64,000 nt of DNA from Mycobacterium cookii (GTDB lineage: Bacteria; Actinomycetota; Actinomycetes; Mycobacteriales; Mycobacteriaceae), in assembly GCF_010727945.1 (NCBI RefSeq), contig NZ_AP022569.1, positions 372,001-436,000 of the forward strand, written 5' to 3'. The notes under the pieces were generated by a model, which did no database searches, was not told the DNA's origin, and saw only the letters and a program-made list of their open reading frames with translations. Shown here piece by piece: positions 46,249 through 58,680 of this stretch (the first letter of the stretch is position 1; every line of letters begins with the position of its first letter). The position numbers and the translations under genes are program-made.

Positions 46249-47509
46249 CGGCCGGGAGCGCGTACGTCGCGTGCGGCCGCGACCAGAGCAACGCGCGGCG
46301 CCTGTCGCGGTCGGGCCGTCGCGGCGGACACATTCGCGCGCCGAGCGGCTGCGCGCCGAGCGGGGCCGTCGGCGTAAGCGGATGATCCGGGCGTTCGCCG
46401 TCGGCTTCCTCGTCGCCGTGGTTCTGGCCGTGGTGTTCGTCGGCTCGAAGATGTGGCACAGCCTGGGCTCGCAGAACGACTACGCCGGCGACGGCAAGAA
46501 GGACTTGGTGGTCCAGGTGCACGCCGGCGACTCGACCACGGCGATCGGCGAGACGTTGCACAAGCAGGACGTCGTCAAGACCGTCAAGGCGTTCCTCGAG
46601 GCCGCCCATGGCGACGCTGCGATCTCGGCGATCCAGCCCGGCTATTACCGATTGCGCACCGAGATTCCCGCCGATTCGGCGGTGAAGCGGCTCGCTGACC
46701 CGCAGAACCGGGTCGGCAAGGTGGTGATCCCGGAAGGTCGGCAGCTCGACGACACCACCGACGTCAAGACCAACGACACCACTCCCGGCATCTTCACCAT
46801 GATCTCCAAGGCCAGCTGCGTGGAATTGGACGGCGACAAGCGCTGCATCGCCGCGGCCGATCTGCGCACCGCGGCCGAAAAGACGCCGCTGGCGTCGCTT
46901 TCCGTGCCGACCTGGGCGGTCGGCGCGGCGACCGCGATGGGTGAGGATCACCGCCGGCTCGAAGGCCTGATCGCGCCCGGAACATTCAACGTCAACCCCT
47001 CGGCGGACCCGCAGACGATTCTGGAATCGCTGATCAGCGCCAGCACCGAGCAGTACGTGAAGTCGGGCCTGCTGGACACCGCGACGGCGATGAACATGTC
47101 GCCGTACAACGTCCTGGTGGTCGCGTCGCTGGTGCAGCGGGAGGCCAAGCCGCAGGACTTCGCCAAGGTGGCGCGGGTCATCTACAACCGGTTGGCCGAG
47201 CACCGAAAGCTGGAGTTCGACTCGACGGTCAACTACCCGCTGGACCGTCGCGAGGTGGCCACCACCGACGGCGACCGCGGGCAGACGACGCCGTGGAACA
47301 CCTACGTGTCCGAAGGCCTGCCCGCGACGCCGATCTGCTCGCCGGGTGTCGATGCGCTGAAAGCCGCCGAGCATCCCGACGACGGCGACTGGCTGTACTT
47401 CGTCACCATCGACGCGCAGGGTACGACGCTGTTCACCCGCGACTATCAGCAGCATCTGGCGAACATCGAGTTGGCCAAGCGCAACGGTGTCCTTGATAGT
47501 GCCAGGTAG
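46241..47509 (+). CDS. mltG: Endolytic murein transglycosylase
   Basis: A 422-residue YceG/MltG protein. A basic cytoplasmic tail, one membrane helix ([20 protein letters not shown]) and a LysM-like region ([17 protein letters not shown]) precede the lytic domain. The catalytic Glu is in [19 protein letters not shown], followed by [18 protein letters not shown] and [20 protein letters not shown]. It cuts nascent glycan strands. GTG 46241 overlaps the ruvX stop by 8 bp, and the 3' end overlaps aroE. Confidence 0.94.
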   Translation: MSDGRERVRRVRPRPEQRAAPVAVGPSRRTHSRAERLRAERGRRRKRMIRAFAVGFLVAVVLAVVFVGSKMWHSLGSQNDYAGDGKKDLVVQVHAGDSTTAIGETLHKQDVVKTVKAFLEAAHGDAAISAIQPGYYRLRTEIPADSAVKRLADPQNRVGKVVIPEGRQLDDTTDVKTNDTTPGIFTMISKASCVELDGDKRCIAAADLRTAAEKTPLASLSVPTWAVGAATAMGEDHRRLEGLIAPGTFNVNPSADPQTILESLISASTEQYVKSGLLDTATAMNMSPYNVLVVASLVQREAKPQDFAKVARVIYNRLAEHRKLEFDSTVNYPLDRREVATTDGDRGQTTPWNTYVSEGLPATPICSPGVDALKAAEHPDDGDWLYFVTIDAQGTTLFTRDYQQHLANIELAKRNGVLDSAR

Positions 47510-48305
47510 TCGGGCGCCCAGAAAAGCAGCTGTCCTGGGCTCGCCGATCGCCCATTCGCGCTCTCCGCAGCTGCATCTGGCTGCCTACCGGGCGCTGGGC
47601 CTGATCGACTGGACCTACGAGCGCATCGAATGCGGCGCCGACGAATTGCCCGGCGTGGTCGGTGCTTTCGGGCCGGAATGGGTCGGCGTGTCGGTCACGA
47701 TGCCGGGCAAATTCGCCGCGCTGCAATTCGCCGACGAACACACCGACCGGGCCGGGCTGGTGGGGTCGGCCAACACGCTGCTGCGAACACCGGACGGTTG
47801 GCAGGCCGACAACACCGACATCGACGGAGTCGCGGGCGCCCTGGGTGCAGTGACCGGCGCGGCAGTGGTGTCGGGATCCGGCGGCACCGCGCCGGCGGCA
47901 ATCGTCGCTCTGGCCGGACTGGGCGTCACCGATATCACCATTGCCGCGCGCAACCCGGACAAGGCCGCCGGTCTGATCGAGCTGGCCGGCCAGGTCGGCG
48001 CCGCGGCCCGGTTCTGCGATCTCAACGGTGACGCGGTGGGCGATGCCGTCGCTGCGGCGGGTGTACTGGTCAGCACGCTGCCCGCCGATGTTGCCGCGGC
48101 GTACACCGAGGCCTTCGCCGGCGCGCCGATTCTGCTGGACGCGATCTACGACCCGTGGCCGACACCACTGGCCGTGGCGGTCGAGGCGGCCGGCGGAAGG
48201 GTGATCAGCGGGCTGCAGATGCTGCTGCACCAGGCCTTCGCCCAAGTCGAACAATTCACAGGGCTACCGGCTCCGCGAGCGGCGATGGCGGCCGCGCTGC
48301 AATAG
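47487..48305 (+). CDS. aroE: Shikimate dehydrogenase
   Basis: A 272-residue NADP-dependent enzyme reducing 3-dehydroshikimate to shikimate. AVLGSPIAHSRSPQLHLAAY binds substrate (Ser pair), VTMPGKFAAL has the catalytic Lys, and NTDIDGVAGAL the Asp. VVSGSGGTAPAAIVAL is the cofactor loop. It overlaps mltG by 23 bp from GTG 47487; GTG 47499 is an alternative. Other chorismate-pathway genes lie 3.4 kb downstream (51695-55084). Confidence 0.95.
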   Translation: MSLIVPGSRAPRKAAVLGSPIAHSRSPQLHLAAYRALGLIDWTYERIECGADELPGVVGAFGPEWVGVSVTMPGKFAALQFADEHTDRAGLVGSANTLLRTPDGWQADNTDIDGVAGALGAVTGAAVVSGSGGTAPAAIVALAGLGVTDITIAARNPDKAAGLIELAGQVGAAARFCDLNGDAVGDAVAAAGVLVSTLPADVAAAYTEAFAGAPILLDAIYDPWPTPLAVAVEAAGGRVISGLQMLLHQAFAQVEQFTGLPAPRAAMAAALQ

Positions 48306-48315
48306 CTTGTCGCGC

Positions 48316-48738
48316 ATGCGGATCGCGGCTGCGCTGGTGTGGATGATCACGCTCAGCGCCTACGACGTCCGCCACCGCCGATTGCCCAACTGGCTCACTC
48401 TCCCGGGGTTCGCGGTGGTCCTGCTCATTGCCAGTGCCTCGGGTCGTGGTGCGGCCGCAGCACTGGGCGCCGCGGCGCTGAGCACCGTCTACCTGCTGGT
48501 GCACCTGGCGTCGCCGACCGCGATGGGTGGCGGTGATGTGAAGCTCGCGCTCGGCCTGGGCGCTCTGACCGGTTGCTTCGGCGCCGACGTGTGGCTGCTG
48601 GCAGCGCTCGGCGCCCCGCTGCTGACGGCGGCCGCGGCCGTGGTCGCGGTGCTGCGCCGCTCGGGGCCGTCGGTTCCGCACGGCCCGTCGATGTGTCTGG
48701 CCTGCGTCGTCGCGGTGGGGTTGGCGGTATTGCCATGA
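48316..48738 (+). CDS. Prepilin-peptidase-like (A24) membrane protein (Rv2551c-like)
   Basis: About 140 residues, almost all membrane segments. The two Asp of the A24 aspartic peptidase site are in SAYDVRHRRLPNWLTLP and GGGDVKLALGLGALTG. It lacks the N-terminal methylase domain of full prepilin peptidases. It may process type IV pilin-like (Flp/Tad) leaders. ATG 48316 is chosen; TTG 48307 is possible. It follows aroE as recalled for Rv2551c/Rv2552c. Confidence 0.85.
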   Translation: MRIAAALVWMITLSAYDVRHRRLPNWLTLPGFAVVLLIASASGRGAAAALGAAALSTVYLLVHLASPTAMGGGDVKLALGLGALTGCFGADVWLLAALGAPLLTAAAAVVAVLRRSGPSVPHGPSMCLACVVAVGLAVLP

Positions 48739-48805
48739 CGCAACTGGCAGCCTTTGGCAGTGCCGTGACTGGAGTCGGCAGCGGGTCCGGCCGGACGATC
48801 AGGGC

Positions 48806-49204
48806 ATGACAAGCACAACGATTTCACGCCACACCGATGCACCGCGCCGTCGATCGATCAACGCCGACCTCGCCTTCTGGACGGCCGCCGGCGCGGTCGT
48901 CGCCGCGCTCAGCGCACCGCTCGCGCACTGGTGGGGGGTTTCCCGCGCGACGCTCGTCGTCGGCGGGTTGTCCTTTGCGATCCTCGGCCCTGTCCTGCTG
49001 GTCGGCCTCAACCGGACTCGCCCCACCCGCAGCCTGGTGGCCGCATTCGTGGTGACCAACTTCCTGCTGGCGCCGATCACCGCGGCGGCGGCATGGTTCG
49101 GCTGGCTGCCGTTGAGCACCGCGGGCAATTGGGCGCTGGCCGACGCAGCCGCGGTCATGCTGGTGCTCGGCGTCTGGCAGTTCACCGAACTGCGGCGTTG
49201 CTAG
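48806..49204 (+). CDS. Four-helix membrane protein of unknown function
   Basis: A 132-residue protein with about four membrane segments (ADLAFWTAAGAVVAALSAPL, TLVVGGLSFAILGPVLL, LVAAFVVTNFLLAPITAA, WALADAAAVMLVLGVWQF). No family was recognised. It ends 4 bp inside the convergent desaturase gene. Its position between the aroE and aroC genes is occupied by other genes in M. tuberculosis. Confidence 0.7.
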   Translation: MTSTTISRHTDAPRRRSINADLAFWTAAGAVVAALSAPLAHWWGVSRATLVVGGLSFAILGPVLLVGLNRTRPTRSLVAAFVVTNFLLAPITAAAAWFGWLPLSTAGNWALADAAAVMLVLGVWQFTELRRC

Positions 49205-50409
49205 GCCGCAGCTGTGTTGCGGCCCCTCAGCGCGCTGCGCAATCCGTACCGCTTGCCCTGGATTTCGTGCGGCTCGGTATCAGAAAACTTCTTCTCGGAA
49301 TGCGTTTCCGGTGCGTCGTCGGGGGTGCCGGGCAACCAGCTGTCCGGCACGGCGAGTTTGAGAATGGTCCAGAACGATTGCCAGTACTGCCGCAGCAGTG
49401 GCCCGGTCGTGTAGGGCAGGTCGTATTTTTCGCACACTTCGCGGACCCGGACGCTGATCTCGGCATACCGGTTACTGGGTAGGTCGGGGAACAGGTGGTG
49501 CTCGATCTGGTAGCACAGGTTTCCGCTCATGAACGCCATGATCGGGCCGGCGTTGAAGTTGGCCGAGCCCAGCATCTGCCGCAGATACCACTCGCCGCGG
49601 GTCTCCTCTTCGAAACTTTCCCGGGTGAACTTCTCGGCGCCGTCGGGGAAGTGGCCGCAGAAGATGACCATGTACGCCCAGTAGTTGCGGATCAGGTTCG
49701 CGATCGCGTTCGCCTTGAGCGTGTGCTTCCAGTTACTGCCGGCCAGGGCCGGGTAGACGATGTAGTCCTTGCCCGCCTGTTTGCCCATCTTCTTGCCCAT
49801 GATGCGCAGGTCTTTTCGTGCCTCGGCCCACGTCTTTTCTTTCTTCCTGATCTTCGCGGATTCAATGTGGTGCAGCGCGACGCCCCACTGGAACAGCGTC
49901 CCCAGCAGCAGGTTGTAGACCGGGTTGCCGATCATCCACGGCGACCAGCGTTCGTCTCGCGTCACGCGCATGATGCCGTAGCCGACGTCGCTGTCCAGGC
50001 CGACGACGTTGGTGTATTTGTGGTGCACGAAGTTGTGCGAATGCTTCCACTGCGACGACGGGCACGCGGTGTCCCATTCCCATTCCGTGGAGTGCACTTC
50101 GGGATCGTTCATCCAGTCCCACTGGCCGTGAATGATGTTGTGCCCCAACTCCATGTTCTCGATGATCTTGGCCGACGCCAGGCTGGTGATGCCGGCCATG
50201 CGCGCGATCCTGCTGCTGCTGGCGAACAGCGCCAAGCGCCCGAAGGCGGCGAGCCCGCGCTGCAACTGAATCGCGCGACGGATGTAACGCGCGTCGCGCT
50301 CGCCCCGTGATTCCTCGATGTCGGTCCGGATCGCGTCGAGTTCAGCCGCCAGATCCTCGACGTCCTGAGGGGTGAGGTGTGCGTACGCCTTGATGTCGGT
50401 GATAGCCAT
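49201..50409 (-). CDS. Fatty acid desaturase (DesA3-like)
   Basis: A 402-residue membrane desaturase with the three His clusters for the di-iron site: GHNIIHGQWDW, HSHNFVHHKYTN and QIEHHLFPDLP. It probably adds a delta-9 double bond to acyl-CoA, as DesA3 (Rv3229c) does with its reductase Rv3230c. The reductase gene lies 15 bp upstream on the same strand, as recalled for that pair in M. tuberculosis, though at a different place in the chromosome. The membrane segments are short and paired between His boxes. Confidence 0.9.
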   Translation of the reverse strand: MAITDIKAYAHLTPQDVEDLAAELDAIRTDIEESRGERDARYIRRAIQLQRGLAAFGRLALFASSSRIARMAGITSLASAKIIENMELGHNIIHGQWDWMNDPEVHSTEWEWDTACPSSQWKHSHNFVHHKYTNVVGLDSDVGYGIMRVTRDERWSPWMIGNPVYNLLLGTLFQWGVALHHIESAKIRKKEKTWAEARKDLRIMGKKMGKQAGKDYIVYPALAGSNWKHTLKANAIANLIRNYWAYMVIFCGHFPDGAEKFTRESFEEETRGEWYLRQMLGSANFNAGPIMAFMSGNLCYQIEHHLFPDLPSNRYAEISVRVREVCEKYDLPYTTGPLLRQYWQSFWTILKLAVPDSWLPGTPDDAPETHSEKKFSDTEPHEIQGKRYGLRSALRGRNTAAA

Positions 50410-50424
50410 GTGACCGATTTCCTC

Positions 50425-51564
50425 TCAAACTTTGATGGTGCAGTTGCCGGATGCTGTTGAAATGCATGTCTGTATCCGATCGCCGGCGCCATGTTCTTGA
50501 CCCGAGCGAACGTCGCGGACGTGCCCGTCTTCCAACGGCAGCACGCAGGTCTGACAAATACCCATTCGGCAGCCGAACGGCATCTGAATGCCTTGCTTTT
50601 CACCCGCTTCCAGAATGGAGGTCGCGCCGTCGATCTCAATTGTCTTGTCCGAGATGGCAAACGTCACCGTGCCACCTTCACCGCCTTTGTCGGTGGCCGC
50701 GATGTTGAACCGCTCCATATGCAGCGCGTCGTCGATGTCGTTGTCCTGCCACACCTTTTCGACCGCGTCGAGCATGGCTCCGGGGCCGCATGCCCACGCG
50801 GATCGCTCGCGCCAGTCGGCGACGATGCCGTCCAGCTCGTCGAAGTCGACCTTGCCGTCGGTCTCGGTCAATTGAAGGTGGAGGCGGTAGCCGCTCTGCT
50901 CCTGCTCGATCTCGCGCAACTCGTCGTGGAAGATCACCGCATCCTGCGACGCGGCCGAGTGGACATGCACGATGTCCGGAAATTGACCACGCGCCCGCAA
51001 TGACCGCAGCATCGCCATGACCGGTGTGATGCCACTGCCGGCGGTGATGAACAGCAGCGATTGCGGGGGCGGGTTCGGCAGCGCGAAATCGCCCTTGGGC
51101 GACGCCAGCCGGATGATGGTGCCCGGCTCGACGCCGTTGACCAGGTGGGCGGACAGGAAACCCTCCGGGGTCGCCTTCACCGTGATCGAGATGTTCTCGT
51201 CGCCCCGCTCGGGAACCGACGTCAACGAATACGACCGCCAATGCCACTTGCCGTCGACCCGCAGACCGATCCCGACATACTGACCCGGGCGGTAGTCGCC
51301 GGAGAACCCCCAGCCCGGCCGGATGACGACCGTCGCGGTGTCTTCGGTTTCGGGTTTGACCGCCACGATCTCGCCGCGCAGTTCGCGCGCCGACCACAGC
51401 GGGTTGAGCAGCGACAGGTAATCGTCCGGCAGTAGCGGCGTCGTCGCCCGTGCGGCCAGGCCGCGAACCATGTTCACCCACGATCCCGATGCCGAGTCCA
51501 CGTCTTTCGCGGGCGATCTCGCCCAACGCACCAAATTCTTCAAGGGCGTAGTCATCGACGTCAT
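50425..51564 (-). CDS. Ferredoxin reductase-type electron donor (Rv3230c-like)
   Basis: About 379 residues: an FAD domain ([29 protein letters not shown]), an NAD(P) domain ([20 protein letters not shown]) and a C-terminal plant-type 2Fe-2S domain ([13 protein letters not shown] with a later Cys in GDRIQTCIS). It passes electrons from NADPH to the desaturase encoded next. ATG 51564 has AAAGG upstream; an ATG three codons later is possible. It diverges from aroC across about 130 bp. Confidence 0.9.
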   Translation of the reverse strand: MTSMTTPLKNLVRWARSPAKDVDSASGSWVNMVRGLAARATTPLLPDDYLSLLNPLWSARELRGEIVAVKPETEDTATVVIRPGWGFSGDYRPGQYVGIGLRVDGKWHWRSYSLTSVPERGDENISITVKATPEGFLSAHLVNGVEPGTIIRLASPKGDFALPNPPPQSLLFITAGSGITPVMAMLRSLRARGQFPDIVHVHSAASQDAVIFHDELREIEQEQSGYRLHLQLTETDGKVDFDELDGIVADWRERSAWACGPGAMLDAVEKVWQDNDIDDALHMERFNIAATDKGGEGGTVTFAISDKTIEIDGATSILEAGEKQGIQMPFGCRMGICQTCVLPLEDGHVRDVRSGQEHGAGDRIQTCISTASGNCTIKV

Positions 51565-51694
51565 CGACCGCCTTTCGTTGTCGCGCCTGCGCGCTGCTGT
51601 GACCGCAATCACGAGATGGCTACCCTACTGGCGAGTAAGTAAACCGCCGCGAGGCTTTTTCCTCGTCGACGCCGGTCATGGGAAGATGGGACTC

Positions 51695-52900
51695 GTGTTG
51701 CGATGGACCACTGCTGGTGAATCCCACGGCCGCGCGTTGGTGGCCGTGGTCGAAGGCATGGTCGCCGGGCTGACCGTGACGTCCGACGACATCGCCGACC
51801 AGTTGGCCCGTCGCCGCCTCGGTTACGGCCGCGGTGCCCGGATGAAGTTCGAGCGCGACCAGGTCACCGTGCTGGCCGGGCTGCGCCACGGCGTCACCCT
51901 GGGCGGCCCGATCGCCATCGAGGTCGGCAACACCGAATGGCCCAAATGGGAAACCGTGATGGCCCCGGACCCGGTCGACGAGGCCGAGCTCGAGGTGGCG
52001 CGCAATGCACCGCTGACCCGGCCACGACCCGGCCACGCCGACTATGCGGGCATGCTCAAATACGAGTTCGACGACGCCCGCCCGGTGCTCGAGCGGGCCA
52101 GCGCCCGCGAGACCGCGGCCCGCGTCGCGGCCGGCACCATCGCCCGGCAGTTCCTGCGGCAAGCGCTCGGCGTCGAGGTGCTGTCCCACGTCATCTCGAT
52201 CGGCGAGTCCACGCCGTACGATGGCCCGCCGCCGCAGGCCGGCGACCTGGCGGCGATCGACGACAGCCCGGTGCGGGCGTTCGACAAGGCGGCCGAGGCG
52301 TCGATGATCGCCGAAATCGAAGCGGCCAAGAAGGACGGCGACACCCTCGGCGGCGTCGTCGAAGCGGTTGCGGTGGGTCTGCCCGTCGGCCTCGGGTCGT
52401 TCATCAGCGGCGACCACCGGCTCGACAGCCAGCTCGCCGCCGCGGTGATGGGCATCCAGGCGATCAAGGGTGTCGAGATCGGCGACGGCTTTACCACCGC
52501 ACGTCGGCGCGGCAGCCGCGCCCACGACGAGATGTACCCCGGGCCCGACGGTGTGGTGCGCTCGACCAATCGGGCCGGCGGCCTGGAGGGCGGTATGACC
52601 AACGGCCAGCCGCTGCGGGTCCGCGCGGCGATGAAGCCGATCTCCACGGTGCCGCGCGCGCTGGCCACCGTGGACATGACCACCGGCGAGGAAGCCGTCG
52701 CGATCAACCAGCGCTCCGATGTCTGCGCGGTGCCGGCGGCCGGTGTGGTCGTCGAGACGATGGTGGCGCTGGTGCTGGCGCGGGCGGCGCTGGAGAAGTT
52801 CGGCGGCGACTCGCTGAACGAGACGCGGCGCAACATCGAGTCGTATCTGCGGTCGGTGGCCGAGCGGGAGCCGGTCAGCGATGTTCGGGCATCCGGGTAA
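51695..52900 (+). CDS. aroC: Chorismate synthase
   Basis: A 401-residue enzyme that turns EPSP into chorismate with reduced [20 protein letters not shown] opens it, [13 protein letters not shown] and [15 protein letters not shown] are signature stretches, and [17 protein letters not shown] closes the site. GTG 51695 gives the same N-terminus and length as recalled for M. tuberculosis; ATG 51686, three codons earlier, is an alternative without a spaced ribosome-binding site. It begins the aroC-aroK-aroB-aroQ operon. Confidence 0.96.
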   Translation: MLRWTTAGESHGRALVAVVEGMVAGLTVTSDDIADQLARRRLGYGRGARMKFERDQVTVLAGLRHGVTLGGPIAIEVGNTEWPKWETVMAPDPVDEAELEVARNAPLTRPRPGHADYAGMLKYEFDDARPVLERASARETAARVAAGTIARQFLRQALGVEVLSHVISIGESTPYDGPPPQAGDLAAIDDSPVRAFDKAAEASMIAEIEAAKKDGDTLGGVVEAVAVGLPVGLGSFISGDHRLDSQLAAAVMGIQAIKGVEIGDGFTTARRRGSRAHDEMYPGPDGVVRSTNRAGGLEGGMTNGQPLRVRAAMKPISTVPRALATVDMTTGEEAVAINQRSDVCAVPAAGVVVETMVALVLARAALEKFGGDSLNETRRNIESYLRSVAEREPVSDVRASG

Positions 52901-52905
52901 TCGTG

Positions 52906-55084
<2,179 letters not shown>

Positions 55085-55087
55085 CGG

Positions 55088-55774
55088 TTACTTCTCGTCC
55101 GACTCGCTCTTGGTCTCGCTGTGCCCGGTCGGCCACTCGTGCGTCGGCAGCGCCTCGGTCTTCTCGGTCTTGGCTTCACCGACGGCCTCGGTCGGCGTCT
55201 CGTGCTCGTGGTGCTCGGCCGTCGCTACGGCGCTCGTCTGTTCCTCCGGCCACTCGGCGCCCTCGGTGGCGGCCTGGTCGGAGCGGACCGCGGCGAACAC
55301 GTCGGTGTCCGCCCGATCCTCGTCGCGGCCGCCCTTGCTCTGCGGCTTGTAGGCCTCGGTGCGGTCGATCCGCCAGCGGCCGACGGTCACGCCGCAGATC
55401 GCGCCGACAAAGACGACCAGCGCGGTGAACGCGGCGAACGTGGTGAGCTCGTTGATCAGCCCGCCGACATACAGCGACTTGTAGAACACCGAGATCAGCC
55501 AGGTCACCGCGCCGCTGAGCAGCCCGGCGACCAGGCCGGCCAGCAGCCACGTCATGGCCAGGTCCTGGCGACGGTCCGGGTCGGGATTGGACGCGGCGTC
55601 TTCGCGGCCGTCGACGACACCCCAGGCGACCACGCCGACGATGAAGAGCAGCAGCAGCGCAATGCTGATCAGTGCGGCCTGCGTCTGCCACACATTGATC
55701 AGCGTGCCCTGGAACAGGCGGACGACGACCATCGCGCCGCCGAAGACCAGGCCACGCAGCATCCAGTTACTCAT
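55088..55774 (-). CDS. Conserved membrane protein (Rv2536-like)
   Basis: A 228-residue protein with four membrane segments in two pairs (LRGLVFGGAMVVVRLF, LISIALLLLFIVGVVAWG, WLLAGLVAGLLSGAVTWLIS, FTALVVFVGAICGVTVG). An acidic cytoplasmic tail rich in Glu, Thr and Ala follows. It matches Rv2536 in place and layout. It converges on aroQ and diverges from pepQ with 33 bp between starts. Function is unknown. Confidence 0.82.
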   Translation of the reverse strand: MSNWMLRGLVFGGAMVVVRLFQGTLINVWQTQAALISIALLLLFIVGVVAWGVVDGREDAASNPDPDRRQDLAMTWLLAGLVAGLLSGAVTWLISVFYKSLYVGGLINELTTFAAFTALVVFVGAICGVTVGRWRIDRTEAYKPQSKGGRDEDRADTDVFAAVRSDQAATEGAEWPEEQTSAVATAEHHEHETPTEAVGEAKTEKTEALPTHEWPTGHSETKSESDEK

Positions 55775-55807
55775 GGGGCCACAGCGTAGCGAGTAGCGTC
55801 ACCTCAC

Positions 55808-56914
55808 GTGACACATTCCCAGCGCCGCGCCGCACTCGGTGCCAGAATTCGCGCCGCGGACCTGGACGCAATGCTGGTCACCGATCTTGTCAATGTGCGT
55901 TACCTGTCCGGTTTCACCGGGTCGAACGCGGCACTGCTGGTATTCGCCGACGACCGCGGCGCGGTGCTGGCCACCGACGGCCGCTACCGCACCCAGGCCG
56001 CCCGGCAGGCGCCCGACGTGGAACTCGCGATCGAGCGCGCCTGCGGACGACATCTGGCCGAGCACGCCGCGGCGGCGGGCGTGCGGCGGCTCGGCTTCGA
56101 AAGCCACGTGGTCACCGTCGACGGGCACGCCGCGTTGTCTGCCGCGTTGACCGCGGCCGGCAGCACGGAGCTGGTCCGCGCTTCCCAGACCGTGGAAGCG
56201 CTGCGGGAGATCAAAGACGCCGGCGAGGTGGCGTTGCTGCGGTTGGCCTGTGAAGCCGCCGATGCCGCGCTGGCCGATCTGGTCGCCCTCGGCGGTCTGC
56301 GGCCGGGCCGGACGGAACGCGAGGTCGGCCGCGAGCTGGAGGCGCTGATGCTGGACCACGGCGCCGACGGGGTGTCGTTCGAGACGATCGTGGCGACGGG
56401 GACGAACTCGGCGATCCCGCACCACCGGCCCACCGATGCGGAGTTGGCCGTCGGCGACTTCGTCAAGATCGACTTCGGTGCGCTGGTCGGCGGCTATCAC
56501 TCGGACATGACCCGGACGTTCGTGTTGGGCAAGGCCGCCGATTGGCAGCGAGAGATCTACGAGCTGGTCAGTGCCGCGCAGCGGGCAGGCCGGCACGCGC
56601 TGGCCGCCGGTGCGGACCTGGCGGCCGTGGACGCGGCGGCGCGGGGCATGATCGCCGACGCTGGGCACGGCGCCCACTTCGGTCACGGCCTCGGCCACGG
56701 TGTGGGCTTGCAGATCCATGAAGCGCCGGGGATCAACGCCACCGCCGCCGGCACGCTGCTCCCGGGTTCCGTCGTGACCGTGGAGCCCGGCGTCTATCTG
56801 CCTGACCGCGGCGGAGTCCGCATCGAGGACACGCTGGTGGTGGCAGACGAGTCCCCCGGACACGCGCCGGAATTGCTCACTCGTTTTCCAAAGGAATTGG
56901 CCGTTCTGGGCTAG
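55808..56914 (+). CDS. pepQ: Xaa-Pro aminopeptidase/dipeptidase (M24B)
   Basis: A 368-residue creatinase-fold peptidase. The metal ligands are in VGDFVKIDFGALVGGYHSD (Asp pair), GHGLGHGVGLQIHEAPG (His), VVTVEPGVYLP (Glu) and GVRIEDTLVV (Glu). It removes or splits residues next to proline in the cytoplasm. The start is GTG 55808. It has the position of Rv2535c (pepQ) upstream of efp. Confidence 0.92.
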   Translation: MTHSQRRAALGARIRAADLDAMLVTDLVNVRYLSGFTGSNAALLVFADDRGAVLATDGRYRTQAARQAPDVELAIERACGRHLAEHAAAAGVRRLGFESHVVTVDGHAALSAALTAAGSTELVRASQTVEALREIKDAGEVALLRLACEAADAALADLVALGGLRPGRTEREVGRELEALMLDHGADGVSFETIVATGTNSAIPHHRPTDAELAVGDFVKIDFGALVGGYHSDMTRTFVLGKAADWQREIYELVSAAQRAGRHALAAGADLAAVDAAARGMIADAGHGAHFGHGLGHGVGLQIHEAPGINATAAGTLLPGSVVTVEPGVYLPDRGGVRIEDTLVVADESPGHAPELLTRFPKELAVLG

Positions 56915-57104
56915 GCGGTCGGACCGTCAGATGAACGCTGGGAGACGAAAAAAACCGGGGAAGTTGAACAACCGGTAGTGATTTAACCGCATCCGGCGTG
57001 TAACACTGGGGTTACATAGGTGTTCGGGCATACCGTCGAGTGAAGTCCAGAAGGACGCCCTCGGCGGGGACGCCGGGACCACCGATTGACCGGAAGCAGC
57101 GATC

Positions 57105-57443
57105 GTGCACACGACCCTCATGCATGGTGAAGTCAGCGTCGATGTTCACCACCTCGGCGGCGCGGTGAAACTCTGGTGCTCGACAGCGCACCACCACATC
57201 GGGCACCTTCGGCAGAAGTCGAATTCCACCGTCATCGAATATTGGCCCCGCGAGGGCGCGAAACAGCCTTGGCCGCCGCGTGACGAGTGGGGTTCGGTCA
57301 GATGGTGGGCCGTTCGGTGCCCGGACGGGTGCCCCCACGAATTCGGTGGCCCCGTCGACATCATTCTTCGGATCGTGAACGAGGTGGGCGGCGACCCGAC
57401 CCGCACCGAAGGTGAATACACACTGATTCGCGGGAACGCCTAA
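57105..57443 (+). CDS. Hypothetical protein between pepQ and efp
   Basis: A frame of 112 codons. YWPREGAKQPWPPRDEWGSV and WAVRCPDGCPHEFGG look like a real small globular protein, with two Cys and several His (HHHIGH). There is no clear Shine-Dalgarno before GTG 57105 or the ATG at 57120, so it may be leaderless. No family was recognised. It has no counterpart that I recall between Rv2535c and Rv2534c. Confidence 0.5.
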   Translation: MHTTLMHGEVSVDVHHLGGAVKLWCSTAHHHIGHLRQKSNSTVIEYWPREGAKQPWPPRDEWGSVRWWAVRCPDGCPHEFGGPVDIILRIVNEVGGDPTRTEGEYTLIRGNA

Positions 57444-57637
57444 CCAACGGGCAGGGCGGTACTCCGCCGCGGTATCCGCCGTCTTTGATCAGTTCGGTGG
57501 TACAGGTCGGCGTCTGAGCACGGGTAACCTCTACCGGGTGTCTGCTCTCAGCGGTTGTGGCGAGATCCCACCAACCGTCTGACCTGTAAAACCCGGTTCT
57601 CCAAGGAGCCGGCGATCCCGTAGGAGATTCACCGACT

Positions 57638-58201
57638 GTGGCAAGCACTGCCGATTTCAAAAATGGACTCGTGCTGATGATCGACGGCCAACTGTGGCAG
57701 ATCGTCGAGTTCCAGCACGTCAAGCCCGGCAAGGGCCCGGCCTTTGTGCGCACCAAGCTCAAGAACGTGCTCTCCGGCAAGGTGGTCGACAAGACCTACA
57801 ACGCCGGGGTGAAGGTCGAGACCGCGACGGTGGACCGCCGCGACGCCACGTATCTCTACCGCGACGGCTCGGACTTCGTGTTCATGGACAGCGAGGACTA
57901 TGAGCAGCATCCGCTGCCGGAGTCGCTGGTCGGCGACGCTGCCAAGTTCCTGCTGGAGGGCCTGCCGGTGCAGGTGGCTTTCCACAACGGCGCCCCGCTG
58001 TATCTCGAGCTGCCGGTGACCGTCGAACTCGTGGTCACGCACACCGAGCCGGGCCTGCAGGGCGACCGGTCCAGCGCCGGCACCAAGCCGGCCACCGTGG
58101 AGACCGGTGCGGAGCTCCAGGTGCCGCTGTTCATCAACACCGGCGACAAGCTCAAGGTCGACTCGCGCGACGGCAGCTACCTGGGACGTGTCAACGCGTG
58201 A
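57638..58201 (+). CDS. efp: Translation elongation factor P
   Basis: A 187-residue EF-P that helps ribosomes through consecutive prolines. [20 protein letters not shown] opens it, and the [19 protein letters not shown] loop carries the tip Lys/Arg. Two OB-fold-like domains follow, with LINTGD-type [19 protein letters not shown] at the end. The length equals that of M. tuberculosis EF-P. GTG 57638 overlaps nothing upstream, and the nusB start GTG overlaps its stop (GTGA). Confidence 0.97.
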   Translation: MASTADFKNGLVLMIDGQLWQIVEFQHVKPGKGPAFVRTKLKNVLSGKVVDKTYNAGVKVETATVDRRDATYLYRDGSDFVFMDSEDYEQHPLPESLVGDAAKFLLEGLPVQVAFHNGAPLYLELPVTVELVVTHTEPGLQGDRSSAGTKPATVETGAELQVPLFINTGDKLKVDSRDGSYLGRVNA

Positions 58202-58680
58202 GCCGGCCCGCTCGTCCTGTCAAAGGACGGCACCAGGCTCGCAAGCGTGCCGTCGACCTGCTGTTCGAGGCCGAGGCCCGCGGACTGACGCCGGCGCAGG
58301 CCGCTGATGCCCGCACCGAACTTGCGGCGGCCAATCCCGACGTGGCGCCGCTGCACCCCTACACGGTCACCGTGGCTCGCGGCGTCAGCGCGCACACGAC
58401 ACATATCGACGACCTGATCGCGTCGCATCTGCAGGGCTGGACGCTGGATCGGCTGCCCGCGGTGGACCGGGCCATCCTGCGGGTCGCGGTGTGGGAGTTG
58501 CTGCACGCCGACGATGTGCCCGAGCCGGTCGCCGTCGACGAGGCGGTGGAGCTGGCCAAGGAGCTTTCCACCGACGACTCACCGGGTTTCGTCAACGGGG
58601 TGCTGGGGCAGGTCATGTTGGTGACCCCACACATCAGGGCAGCCGCAGACGCTGTACGCGAGCCCAGCGCGGAGTCATGA
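58198..58680 (+). CDS. nusB: Transcription antitermination factor NusB
   Basis: A 160-residue helical protein: [20 protein letters not shown] at the start, [20 protein letters not shown], then [20 protein letters not shown] and FVNGVLGQV. It binds boxA RNA with NusE (S10) for rRNA antitermination. It overlaps efp and the next gene by 4 bp each, so the three form one coupled unit. Confidence 0.96.
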   Translation: MSRPARPVKGRHQARKRAVDLLFEAEARGLTPAQAADARTELAAANPDVAPLHPYTVTVARGVSAHTTHIDDLIASHLQGWTLDRLPAVDRAILRVAVWELLHADDVPEPVAVDEAVELAKELSTDDSPGFVNGVLGQVMLVTPHIRAAADAVREPSAES

